Source of the DNA: Dasypus novemcinctus | Lineage: Eukaryota > Chordata > Mammalia > Cingulata > Dasypodidae | Assembly: GCF_030445035.2 (NCBI RefSeq) | Contig: NC_080688.1 | Span: forward strand, 61,331,949-61,395,948 | Length of the DNA: 64,000 nt | Direction of reading: 5' to 3' | Part shown: positions 10,690-20,831 of the stretch, in pieces | Position numbering within the stretch: the first letter of the stretch is position 1 | Layout of the letters: every line of letters begins with the position of its first letter | Program-made: the position numbers and the translations under genes | Notes under the pieces: generated by a model | Told to the model about the DNA's origin: nothing | Databases searched by the model: none | Seen by the model: only the letters and a program-made list of their open reading frames with translations

Positions 10690-10830
10690 ATCTTTTTCAA
10701 TAACTTTATTTTATAGATGAGACAATGAGTCTGAGAAGCTAAGTGACTCATTCTAGAATTCTTGGAAAGCTAGTAGCAAAACTGGGACTGCAACTCAGGT
10801 CTCCTTAGTTCCTCTAACAAGCTGTGAGTT
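10690..10830 (-). repeat. MIR SINE fragment (antisense)
   Basis: Landmarks 'ttttatagatgagacaatgagtctgagaagctaagtgact' and 'aaaactgggactgcaactcagg' follow reverse MIR order. Confidence 0.75.
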
Positions 10831-11084
10831 TCTGAATAAAAAGGTTATACTCACTGGATTCCTATAATAATTGTGACTCAGGCCAGTGCCACCAAGAGTT
10901 AAAGCTGACATTGGTTCTGTCCCATGCCCCATCAATCCTTAGATCTTTCTATGAAGTCCTATGAAGTGGACAAGTCCAGAGTCTTCCAAGAGACATCAGC
11001 TGCTAATAGTGTAGTTAATACTACAGTGCACTCAGCTAAGTGTTCCAACCACTTCCTATTCATCCTGTTGGTGAAGGAGGACTC

Positions 11085-11480
11085 TCCAAACCTAAATAGT
11101 TTGAGATTGCCAAACATGACACATGACGCTGGAAAGATGAGACTGGCAGCAGTTTATTAGTAATATGTACTCATAGTCCAGGGGAAGAGGGCACTGCATG
11201 CCACACAGGGCCACGTGGGCATTGCACTTTGATGCAGAGTGAACCAAAAGGGGTTGGAGGAGACAGGAGTTGTAGTAGCAAGAGGGTGTGGTGCTCCCGG
11301 GTTCCCACAGGAAGATGGTATTGGCTTGTTTGAATAATGTCATGGGCTTGCAGGGAAATGAAGTCTGCTAGGTTGAGGACTGGGAGGGATGCAGATGGTC
11401 CAGCTGATAGGGGTACTACCTTGATGGGGAGACTTTCCCACTGGGGTGGGGGCAATATCTGGTGAGAGCAAGGGAACTCG
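11085..11480 (-). mobile_element. Possible old LTR (antisense)
   Basis: On the minus strand the block ends with an AATAAACTGCTGCCAG motif (around 11150-11157), which is a common ERV LTR 3' arrangement. It is GC-richer than its flanks and contains C-rich U3-like sequence. Family and boundaries were not recognised, so treat as a hypothesis. Confidence 0.35.
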
Positions 11481-13084
11481 CAGCCAGCCTTTGGGCCTCC
11501 GTGAGACTCAAAGATATCAAGGCTGCACTTTAATTTTACATCTTCATTTCAGGCCTCACCATACACTGAGAGACTAAATTACTGGACTCTAGCCCAGACT
11601 AAGTCCATACCTAGACTTTGAACATTACTCACCCAAACCAGGGAATGTAAAAGTACTTAAAAAGGAGAGAAAACAAACCAAAAAGAAAGTCTTAACAGAT
11701 GTTAAGCAGGTGGAAATTTTAGCTTTCAACAGAGATATCAGTAATTAATTTATAATAGAAAAATACATTTTTCATGCTAAGTAAAGCAGTCCCCCCTCTG
11801 CCTCCCATGCACTAGCTCACCCTGTAGCACAGACAGTGGACCCCATTTCCAGGTTAAGGAAGTTGGTGATGCCTCTACTTGAAAATCAAGTTACAACTGT
11901 AGGGTCTAACCAAGTCATAAGTGAAAAGGATAAAATAGGTTCTTGTCCGATCAAGCAGCATTTCCCCCAGGAAATGCCCTCTGTGGTACAAATATCTTAG
12001 TGCTTGGGCTAGTCCAGTTTTAGCTCTATCCAGAAATGGTTGCTTTTCCCTCAAGAGTTTATTCTAGTGGCAAATGGACTAAGCTAGTTTAGATCCTAGA
12101 AAAGTCAAGAAATTCAGAATTTGAATGGAAATACAGGCTGATGGTTAACTGTAACTCTTAATGGTATGCAAAAGAATGCAGCAGCTGGAAAAGTAACTTT
12201 AAGAGTACCCACAAAGCATGCAATGACAAAAAGCTATTTAGGTCAGAAACTGAAATTCTTCTAGGTGATTCTACTCATTAGGTAAAAATTCTACATTGCA
12301 ATTTCCATCATCAGTCTTGCAATTTCAAATGTCGTAATAATATATCTAACTGGCTTAAACAAAAGGATGAATTTTTGGTTCATATAACATACGTCTAAGA
12401 GTTTCAAGCTCGGATGGATCAAGGAGTTTTAACAATATCATCACAAGGGTTTTCTCCACCCCTCTTGGCTGTTTTTCTGAGCCTTGATTTCATTTTCAGT
12501 GGCTCCATCCACTGTGGAAGTAAAATGATCATCCATACATTCCAGGCTTGCATCCTAGTAGCTGTAAGTTCTGCAGTAAAGGGAGAATGCCTCTCAGTAG
12601 TCCCAGCAGAAGACTTGTTACTGCCTCATTGGTTCTGATTGGGTGACATTTTCATCCCTTGTGAACCAGGCCAATCACTGTGGCTGGGGCAATGGGATGC
12701 TGTGATTGGCCCAGTTCAAGACACATTCCTATGCTTGTATCTGAGGTAAAGTCAAGATACCTACCAAACCATTGAGACTGAGAAAGCAGTATTTCCCAGG
12801 AGGAAAAAAGATCTTCCTTATCAGATGAAGAGAGTATGCAATAAAAGCATCAAACATCACTATACTCCAGTTTCAACATTTTCTTTCATAATGCTGTATA
12901 TGTTTGTGCTAAGGGGTGTTGAAGAGAAGGAGGGGGAGGTTAGAAAAGTAACTGAATCTCTGAAGAAATGTCTAACAGTGTATAAAGAAAGCATTAATAA
13001 GGAACCAGAAGGCAAGCTATAGGCCAAGTAGGGAGCAAGCAAGATTCAGTGTACTCGTTCTGATTGTTCTTTGGGTAAAACAAA
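11481..13084. other. Unassigned stretch
   Basis: Includes 12340-12740, which has the feel of a mammalian interspersed repeat (ggcttaaacaaaaggatgaat ... gaaccaggccaatcactgtgg) but which I cannot name. No exon-like open frame stands out. Confidence 0.4.
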
Positions 13085-13200
13085 ATTGTCTTCTCTTTTG
13101 GAAAATAAAACTTTACTGTGACCTCTGCAAGGCATTTTTCTTCTCTGGGCTCTGTGTGATCATCTGTAAAATGACATCAAAGGATAAAGAGGATTTAAAT
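13085..13200 (+). repeat. MIR SINE fragment
   Basis: Sense words from the MIR middle: 'gacctctgcaaggcatttttcttctctgggctc' then 'catctgtaaaatgacatcaaaggat'. Confidence 0.6.
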
Positions 13201-13564
13201 CAACTGAGCACCAAGGCTCCATTGTGCTGTACAACTCTGTTATGTTCAGTGTTAAATGAATTTGATTTAATTTGAATTATTGTTCCAGGACAGGACTCAT
13301 GAGGATTAGGGGTAAGAAAAATGTAATAAAATGCACTTTTACTTCCTTCTATCTTTGGATTCTGTTTATGTGGTAATGGGCCTGGCAGGAATCCCTCAAA
13401 TTGGTGATAGCACAACCTAACATGACCAGTAGAGAATCCATGACTCAAAAACCAGCTATATAGCTGCTGGGGCAGAGTCGAACATGATTTGGTCAGCTGT
13501 GCTTTGACTGGATTCTTTTTCCCATTTTGACCTTTCCTGGGCCAATTCAGGCCAGATGTGTTTT

Positions 13565-13665
13565 TGTTTGTTTGTTTGTTTGTTTTTATGAGATTAAACA
13601 CCCTCCTCCCCTCCTCCTTCTCTTCCTCTTCTTTCTCCTCCTCCTTCTCCTTCTCCTTCTTCTAC
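13565..13665. repeat. (TTTG)n plus CTC/CTT-rich tract
   Basis: Five TTTG repeats (13565-13590) followed shortly by about 65 bases of nearly pure C and T (CTCCTT-type). The antisense open frame through it, a Gly/Glu-rich stretch, is low-complexity translation. Confidence 0.85.
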
Positions 13666-13669
13666 TGTG

Positions 13670-14834
13670 CATCTTTGGGGTTGGATGATACCTCGGCCAT
13701 CATTAAGATCCAGTTGTAGATCATATATTACTTTTGTTATTGATGTTGCCCAAGTTTTCACAAGGGCCAGGTTTTCCAAATGTCTGATTTCTTCCCAATT
13801 GTGCATGAAACATTTTGATAAGCTATCGTTGCTTCTTAAGTCACCCACAGAGTGTTTAGGAATTCGTGCCCTAGCAAATTCATATATTTTTTTATGACTA
13901 TATACTGCCAGTCAACAGATGTCTGAGGTGGGACCACGACAGCCTGCAAGAGTTAGGGTTATGTCCTTAGATCTGAACTTACAATTAATTCTGTAGTAGT
14001 ATTTCAGGCCTTGCCCATGGGAGTCTGGCTCACTTAATTCTCAGTGACTTCCTTGATAGCTCAACTCATTTGTTCCCTTCAACATCATTTGCTCCTCATT
14101 GAACAAATCCAGGCTCCCTTGAGTATGTCATTCTTGGTGTGCATTTCTCAGGCACAGCTCATCCAAGAACATTTTTCCAGACTTGTATCTCTGTCTGGTG
14201 AATGCATTTGAAGGGCTCTTCCAGGGAAAACGCTAGAGGTGAATTAACTGAATTCTCTTTATCAATTTCCTCTCTTATTTATGATATTGCCTTTTCTCTT
14301 TGGATTTATATTTCTCTGCAACACTTCATTTAAAACAAAACATGGTAGAAACAAGGGCCTAAAAAGAGGTGGCAATGGATGAAGACAAGGGAAGCACCAT
14401 TTCTTCAGGTTTCACAGTACATAGTAGTTGTCCCACATTTGTCATGAGTTCTTTGTTGGAGGGGTAATAATGGAAAAAAATATATGTGTTAAAGAATAAG
14501 GAGAAGAAACAAATACTTTTAACCATTCTCTTTGGTTTTGTTTGCTTGTTTTCAACTATATCAACATTACTTTGGAAATAGGAAGTGTTATATTTGCTAA
14601 ATTCCTACAAGAAAAAAGTTTCTATAATAACCCTCATAATGAAACCATGTAGGAGAACCTCAATAAACGGTGTATGAATTGTTGAATAAAGGTAATAGGA
14701 TAGATTTACAAATCAGCTCTGCCCACCCCTATGTATCCCACATATTCTTCTTTCACCTTTAACAATAAAATCATATAAAAGACAGTAAAGTATGAAATGA
14801 AGTGTGAGATTTAGTAGAACCACATCGCTTTCCT
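13670..14834. other. Unassigned stretch
   Basis: 1.2 kb of AT-rich sequence. I recognise no gene, RNA or repeat in it. Confidence 0.5.
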
Positions 14835-14955
14835 CTTTTGAAATTGGGTGTGGGTGGGTGATGGAACCCATATCCTAGGGCTATTGTGAGCAAAAATGAG
14901 ATAATATGTAAAGAACTTAAAATGGTGCCTATTATTAATAGGTGCTCCAAAAATT
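14835..14955 (+). repeat. MIR SINE 3' fragment
   Basis: Contains 'gggctattgtgagcaaaaatgagataatatgtaaag' and 'aatggtgcctattattaataggtgctc', the sense MIR 3' landmarks. Confidence 0.7.
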
Positions 14956-15059
14956 AAAAATATAAAAAATAACAATGGCCTCCCTTAGAGGCACTATGCC
15001 TGCAGTTCTGCTTTCTACCACCAGGTGGAAGTGGTCTAAAGATAGTAAGAATCCTTCAT

Positions 15060-15545
15060 TCACTTATTCCTTACGGAGTGGTTACTCGCTTGCCATATGC
15101 AGATAAAAGTGTGGGGGAAGTGGCTCAAATAAAAAATAAACAAATATAAAATATGTCAGTTGATAAGTGCTAAGAAGCCAAATAAAGCAGGTAAGAACAG
15201 AAAGAATCAGGAAGAAAGATGCTATCTTGGAAAATGTGGTAAAGTGAAATTTGAGCAGAGACCTAAATGGAGGGCTGGAGTGAGCCATGGCAGATACCTG
15301 TGGGAGAGTATTTCAGGCCATTGTAACAGCAAGTGGGAAGGACCTGAGGCCTAGTGTTTAGGAATGGTGGAGACCAGCTTGTTTGGATGGAATTGAGTGA
15401 AGGGGAGAGCATTGGGAAATTGAATCTGCAAGATAGCCTGGGCAGATCATCTTGAGCCTTATAGGTCATGGTAAGGAGATATGTCACAGTGGGCAGAGGC
15501 ATAATGATTTCACTAATTCTTTCCTTCAGCAAGTTCATGCTCATG
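15060..15545 (-). repeat. L2 LINE 3' region (antisense)
   Basis: A long stretch of reverse-strand L2 signposts in order: 'tttgagcagagacctaaatgg', 'gagtatttcaggcca', 'aacagcaagtgggaaggacctgaggc', 'gagccttataggtcatggtaaggag'. This is one of the better preserved L2 copies here. Confidence 0.8.
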
Positions 15546-16734
15546 TGTGGGTCCTGTACTATGCTAGAGAATCAAAAAATGATATACCATTCACATGGAT
15601 GGGATATGCAGTAATATACTTTTAATGGAGTTACATACTTATTATTATAACAGAAATATGTACAAAGGGCAGAGGCAGCAGGGAAGAAGTTCTGAAGTCC
15701 AAGAAAATCAAGGAAGTCTTCCAGGTCAGCTTTAAGAAGTCAATAATGAGCAGGAATTTTCTAGGTAGACAAAGATGTAGGGAGTAAGTTAGGTAGAATA
15801 ATCATGCCTGGTAACAGCAATAAGATATTAGAGAGCATGGTGTTCAGAAACACAAGTGGTATCAAAGAGACAAAGAAAGCCAGGAATCCAGCACATTACT
15901 TTTTAAATAAAATATTCCTGTATAAAACAAGTATGCATAAGACATTACCTATCTATATTAGTATTGAGTTAGAATACTATTTGAAAAAAGTTTAAAAGAA
16001 ATTCTGTTCCTAAGCACAGACTGGTATCATCTGAATAACTGAATTGCCATCAAGCACTCCTAAGTTAAACTTTCTTTGCCTGGTCTGCAACCTTTCATGC
16101 TAGGTTAGGTCACTGCATTAGTATTTGGACCAAAAACAAAGGTTGATGCCTGAGCTTGACCTCCCATTCTGGCTCTAGCTGCTTCTCTCAGTAATAGAGC
16201 TTTGCAGAAAAAATAAATATATTAAAAAACTGCTAGATTTAGATACACTCTTTCATTGTTGATGTTAGCAATCGCAGTCTTGGCCCTTTGTCCCTTATCT
16301 CCTTCATTCTATCTCATTAATGTAAAACTGCCCTAAAGACATAGAATAACACAACTGTACATTCCTGCTTAGCCTCTCAATGCAACCATCCTGTCATATC
16401 AAGAGAATATTCTCTCTACTTGACTTAAAAGAAACCTGCTATACACCACTTCAATTTCCTTGCTAGATTAGAAATAAATAATATATAACATCTTTAGTTT
16501 TCCACCTCTGCCATGTATTAGCTAATGATCTTGGAAAGTGACCATATTTTATGAATCTAAGAAATCTAAGAAGCTTCTGATTATAAGATGCATTCTGATT
16601 TCAGATATATTAAAACGTAAAAATAAAAAGATTGATTGTTTTCAAGATGCCATCAATTTAAGGATGCAATATCAATTCCAGAAATGTTTAAATATGAAAA
16701 GTGTACTTGTTTCAGAAATTATAAAATGCATACT
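15546..16734. other. Unassigned AT-rich stretch
   Basis: No gene seen. 16540-16740 contains repeated 'aagatgca' and 'ataagatgc' words (gattataagatgc, tcaagatgcc, taaggatgca, ataaaatgc) that may be a decayed DNA transposon which I cannot identify. Confidence 0.4.
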
Positions 16735-16830
16735 TAGTTTTTTTTAGACTTTATTTTTACCTAATAAGATTATTGTGAGGATAAATGAATAGCATATTAA
16801 CAGAGCGCCTGCCTAGTATAAAAGAGACAA
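16735..16830 (+). repeat. MIR SINE 3' fragment
   Basis: Short remnant with 'cctaataagattattgtgaggataaatga' followed by 'cagagcgcctgcctagta'. Confidence 0.5.
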
Positions 16831-17276
16831 ACAATAAAAATGCATAGGGGCCCAAAGTTTCCTATATCTTCTTATCTTTTTAAGTGGCCTCCTTTTTCTC
16901 CCTTTTTGAACATATTTAACATTACATAAACAGTCTCACATTATGGATTCCTTCTAATAAAGTACAACCTGGCCTTGCTCTACCTCTTTCTCTGTGTCAG
17001 AACTGGTCTCTATAAATGTCCACTCACAGGGAGAACTTTATCTGTGAGGTCAAACTCAGAAGATTAGGGTGTTCCCCAAACACCTTTAAATTCTGTGGTA
17101 ACCACTGTGATCCCTCTGTTCAGTGAACATATGATAGTTTACAAAGGGTTTTTTCTAGGAGCTTCCCATTGAAATACAGAGTCCTTGAGACGAATCAATG
17201 ACTTCCTGTGATCTTGATATTTACCCAGCATCTCATTCGTGTGCTCTATGGGAAGAGCATGAGTTTCCTGGTAAGG

Positions 17277-17470
17277 CAGGGTTTTTCAGCCTTGACGCTA
17301 CTGACATTTGGAGCTGGATGTTTCTTTAATGTAGGGGGCTGCCCTGTGCATGTAGGATATTTAGCAGCATCCCTGGCCTCTGCCCTAGAGGAGTAGCACC
17401 CCCAGTCTCCAGATGTTGTCAGACCCCCCTAGGGGAGGGGCAAAATTGTCCCATTAAGAACCATTGTGTT
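17277..17470 (+). mobile_element. MER20 (hAT) DNA transposon copy
   Basis: Sense MER20 signposts: 'ctactgacatttggagctgga', 'tgcatgtaggatatttagcagcatccctggcctctgccc', 'cagatgttgtcagac', 'ggggcaaaattg' and 'agaaccattgtg'. A near full-length non-autonomous element. A second MER20 at 18.6/34.4 kb is split by an L1. Confidence 0.85.
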
Positions 17471-17594
17471 AGAGGATCAGAGGTAGGAATTCCGAATCTG
17501 ACCCTTGTTGGGCAACCTGGCTTGGACAGGAAATTAAAATATAGGCTCAGAGGGTCACTGTGATGGGCAAAGGGGCTAGAACTCATAAAGAATT

Positions 17595-17840
17595 TTACAA
17601 ATATATATCTTTTTTATTCTCAGCAAACCAGGAGGGAAGTCATGGCATGTTTTGCTTTTCTGTGTGACTGATGTGTACCCTTGCACACTCATTATATGCC
17701 ATCTGTGATGTCAAGCACTTTATACATTTTATCTTACAACCCCTCCCCCCCCCCCCCAACAGACAGGCAACATGCATATCCAGTTCACAGATAGGAAATA
17801 GAAGTATAGATGATGAGGCCACAGGCACCCTGGCTCTGGA
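17595..17840 (-). repeat. MIR SINE (antisense) with internal poly-C
   Basis: Reverse MIR words include 'cattatatgccatctgtgatgtcaagcacttta' and 'gttcacagataggaaatagaa'. A run of 13 C bases at 17745-17757 replaces part of the core, so its length may be unstable. Confidence 0.6.
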
Positions 17841-17844
17841 GGTG

Positions 17845-17995
17845 CTCTCTGCAGGCTGTGCTGAGTGTTCATCTATTCTTCAGAAGACACCTACTGACCA
17901 CCCAGTGGGCCCAGTACCATGCTGGGCATCAGGAGAACAAAGAGAATGTGATGACAGCAGGAATGAGTTGTCCGAGATGTTTTAGGCTAAGTATG
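17845..17995 (-). repeat. L2 LINE fragment (antisense)
   Basis: 'acacctactgaccacccagtgggcccagtaccatgctgggcatc' parallels the reverse L2 3' end, followed by a 'gaacaaagagaatg' segment. Confidence 0.55.
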
Positions 17996-18534
17996 AAGGA
18001 GTACTAGAAGAACCTGAAATTTAACTACAATACAGTCTAGCACAAATAGGTCACTTGAAATGTTCCTGATGAATTTATGTGCAAAAGCCAAGTTTCTTCA
18101 CCCTGGCCAGGCCCTCCTCATCTATCACTTTGATGGCTTACGTAAAAAAAGGGATGGATTTAGTCAAACAACCTTTCCTTTGTTGTCAGCCTGGTGGAAA
18201 GTAGTGATCTGACTATAGTTTTCTTTTTAACTGGCTTTGAGTGATTGGGATATAGTTTGAGTGCAGTCTTCTAATACTGAGTTTTGTGGAGGGAAAGTAT
18301 AGTGTTTGTTTTCTCTCCCACTTCACTCCATGAGCAGATGAACTCAGCAGTACAAAACCAGATTTATCCTTCGTGCAGGAGAGTCAAAGTCTCTTCTTCC
18401 ATGATGGTCTTTACCAAGCAGTTGATGATTTTGTATAAAGGTTAATGAAACACAAAGTCATTTTAGATTCAGCCTCTGTCCTTAAGAAGCTTAAAATCTT
18501 ACCAAAAGAGCATATATAAAAATATAAAGCCATC
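17996..18534. other. Unassigned stretch
   Basis: No recognisable gene or repeat in about 540 bases. Confidence 0.5.
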
Positions 18535-18594
18535 CATAATAATAAATGCTGTCCCTGATTAAGAAACTACTGTGCACTGGGCACTTCATAAACA
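18535..18594 (-). repeat. Short MIR fragment (antisense)
   Basis: Contains 'actactgtgcactgggcacttcataaac', a reverse MIR 3' word, directly left of the split MER20. Confidence 0.45.
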
Positions 18595-18650
18595 ACCTCA
18601 ATACTATTGACATTTTAGACTGTTTAATTCCTTGTTGTGGGAGATTGTCA
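18595..18650 (+). mobile_element. MER20, left half (split by L1)
   Basis: 'cctcaatactattgacatttt' and 'ttccttgttgtggg' are the first third of MER20. The element stops where the T-run of an antisense L1 begins. The matching remainder is at 34376-34480, 15.7 kb away. Confidence 0.75.
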
Positions 18651-19100
18651 AACACCTTTTTTCCTTTAATTTTTTATTAGAAAAGTTGTGAGTTTATAGA
18701 CCAATCATGCATAAAATACAGATTCCTATATACCACCCCACCACCATATCTTGCAATGGTGTGGAACATTTGTTATAATTGATGATAGCACTATTTTGTT
18801 GTGTAATTAATTTTTTTAACATTAGTTCCATTTGTTAAAATTGATGAAAAATTATTAAAATAGTACTTTTAACTATCATTCATAGCTTACATTAGTTGTA
18901 TTTTCCCCAGATACCAACCTATCATTAACACTCTGTATTAGTGTAGTACATTTGTTATAATTCATGAAAGAAAATTTGCATACTTGTACTATAAATTATA
19001 GCCCATCTTCTGCAATAGGGTTCGCTGTATTATGCAGTCATATGCTTTATCTCTCCATTTTTATTCTAGTAACATATACAACCTAAAATTCCTCTTTTTT

Positions 19101-19365
19101 TTCTTCTTTATTTTCTTTTAAATGTTGCATTCAAAAAATATGAGGTCCCCATATAACCCCCACCCCACCCATGCCACCCCTCCCACACCAACAAACCCCC
19201 CATCACTGCGGCACATCCACCGCACTCGGCGAACACATTCTGAAGAACCGCTGCTGCACATGGACAGTGGTCCACATTGTAGTCCACACTCTCCCCCAGT
19301 CCATCCAGTGGGCCATGACAGGACACACAACATCCAGCATCCATCCCTGCAGCACCCCATTCTTT
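19101..19365 (-). mobile_element. GC-shifted xenarthran L1 tail inserted in the old L1
   Basis: A T-rich left end (poly-A tail) followed by 'aaaaaatatgaggtccccatat', which is also present in the long copy at 20.0 kb. Alignment of the two by eye is gap-free from 19201 to 19340. At about twenty positions this copy has C on the plus strand where the 20.0-kb copy has T, and the other two tails (4.6 and 26.6 kb) agree with the 20.0-kb copy at most sites checked. It is strongly 5'-truncated. Confidence 0.75.
19108..19344 (-). other. Open frame in L1 tail, copy 1
   Basis: A 78-codon frame that begins MDAGCCVSCHGPLDGL and contains GLGESVDYNVDHCPC. The same frame is open in the copy at 20009-20395, where the matching segment is GLGESINYNVNYNPC. 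I do not recognise a protein family. It may be a chance open frame in a shared repeat. Confidence 0.3.
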
Positions 19366-19545
19366 AATCCCAATGTATCCCCTGCTTCCCTACATTCTAG
19401 ACTCTAACTCTGTGAGTTTATTATAACTAGTTTCATAACAGTGAAATCATACACTATTTATCCTTTTGTGTCTGGCTTATTTCACTCAGCAAAATGTCCT
19501 CAAAGTTCAGGCATATTGTCACATGTATCTGGATATTAATCCTTT

Positions 19546-19850
19546 ATTTTTTAAATTAATTTATATATTCTCACCACCCCCTCATTGTTTGCACTTGCTG
19601 TGTTGTTCATCTTCCCTGTTTCTTTAGGAGACACTGGGAACCGAAATTGGGACCTCTGATATGGAGGGAAATACCTAATTGCCGCCTCTGTACCCTGCTT
19701 TGTTATGTCTCTCATTATATTTTTCTTCTTGTGTCTCTTGTTATGTTAGCTTGCCACGCCTGCCCATCACACCAGCTTGCTGTCTTCTTTAAGAGGCACT
19801 GGGAAATGAACCCAGGACCTCCCATGGGTTTGTTTTTTTGTTTGTTTTTT
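19546..19850 (-). mobile_element. DAS-III-type SINE, diverged
   Basis: Antisense copy: T-rich start, 'cacttgctgtgttgttcatcttc', a 'gagacactgggaaccg' head-like block, then a longer body and a second 'gaggcactgggaaatgaacccaggacctccca' tRNA-like head at about 19793-19830. The head-proximal end is truncated into a TTTG-rich run. It lies in the old L1 next to the following insertions. Confidence 0.65.
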
Positions 19851-20008
19851 GTTTGACTCATTATTAGTTTTTTTTTATCACACTTTTATCATAGTTTATT
19901 AAGCCCTTCAAAATGTGGCCCCAGCTTACTATCTTTTTTTTTTCAATTCTTCAATTTTTATTTAATTTTATTTTTTCAAAAGAAACATAGATCACAAAAA
20001 ACATTACA

Positions 20009-20395
20009 TTAAAAAATATGAGGTTCCCGTATACCCCACCACCACCACCCCTCCACTCCTCCCACATCAACAACTTCTTTCATCATTGTGGCGCATTCAT
20101 TGCATTTGGTGAATATATTTTGGAGCACTGCTATACCACATGGATTATAGTTTACATTATAGTTTATACTCTCCCCCAATCCATTCAGTGGGTTATGGCA
20201 GGATATACAATGTCCTGCATCTGTCCCTGCAATATCATTCAGGACAACACCAAGTCCCAAAAATGCCCCCATATCACATCTCTTCTTCCTTCTCCCTGCC
20301 CTCAGCAACTCTGGCCACTGACTCCACATCAATGATGCAATTTCTTCCATCGATAGAGTCACAATAGTTCTATAGTAGAATACCAGTAAGTCCAC
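20009..20395 (-). other. Open frame in L1 tail, copy 2
   Basis: A 128-codon frame with MDLLVFYYRTIVTLSMEE at the start, then DAGHCISCHNPLNGLGES and ECATMMKEVVDVGG near the end. About 60 residues align without gaps to the frame at 19108-19344, mostly with similar residues. Five cysteines are spread over the shared part. Function unknown. Confidence 0.3.
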
Positions 20396-20450
20396 TCTAA
20401 TTCACATTTTATTCTTCCATTCTGTGGACCCTGGGATGGTGATGTCCATT

Positions 20451-20831
20451 CTACCTATAAATCAAGAGGGGCTTATATCCCACATGGCTGATGGATGCCA
20501 TTCTCCTGCTTGCAGTTGTAGACACTCTCGGTTCCCTGGTGTGGTGGTTGACCATTTTCACCTCCCTATTGGCTGACCTGGGTAAGTCCAACAAACCGGA
20601 GAATAGGTGCTGCAAGTCTGCTGAGGCCCAGGGCCCAGCTGGCACATGGCCAGTCCAGAGATTCAAGTCCCCTGAGTATACACCAACCCCAGTGCCAACC
20701 GCAGGTTCAGTAAAAGTGACAGAAGAGGCATGTGTAGGAAGGTCACATCTGAGTCCAACTCCAGGAGCACAAATTCCAAAGTAGGGCACACTGACAAGGT
20801 GCTGAACTCCAGAGCCAACTGCCATGACCAT
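20451..20831 (-). other. Second open frame in L1 tail
   Basis: A 126-codon frame just upstream of, and one frame off from, the 20009-20395 frame. It starts MVMAVGSGVQHLVSVPYFG. No hydrophobic segment or known domain is evident. Because it belongs to a repeat family, comparison of many copies would tell whether it was ever selected. Confidence 0.25.

Noticed and set aside
13594..13848. Gly/Glu-rich minus frame
   Set aside because: Translation of a CTC/CTT simple repeat.
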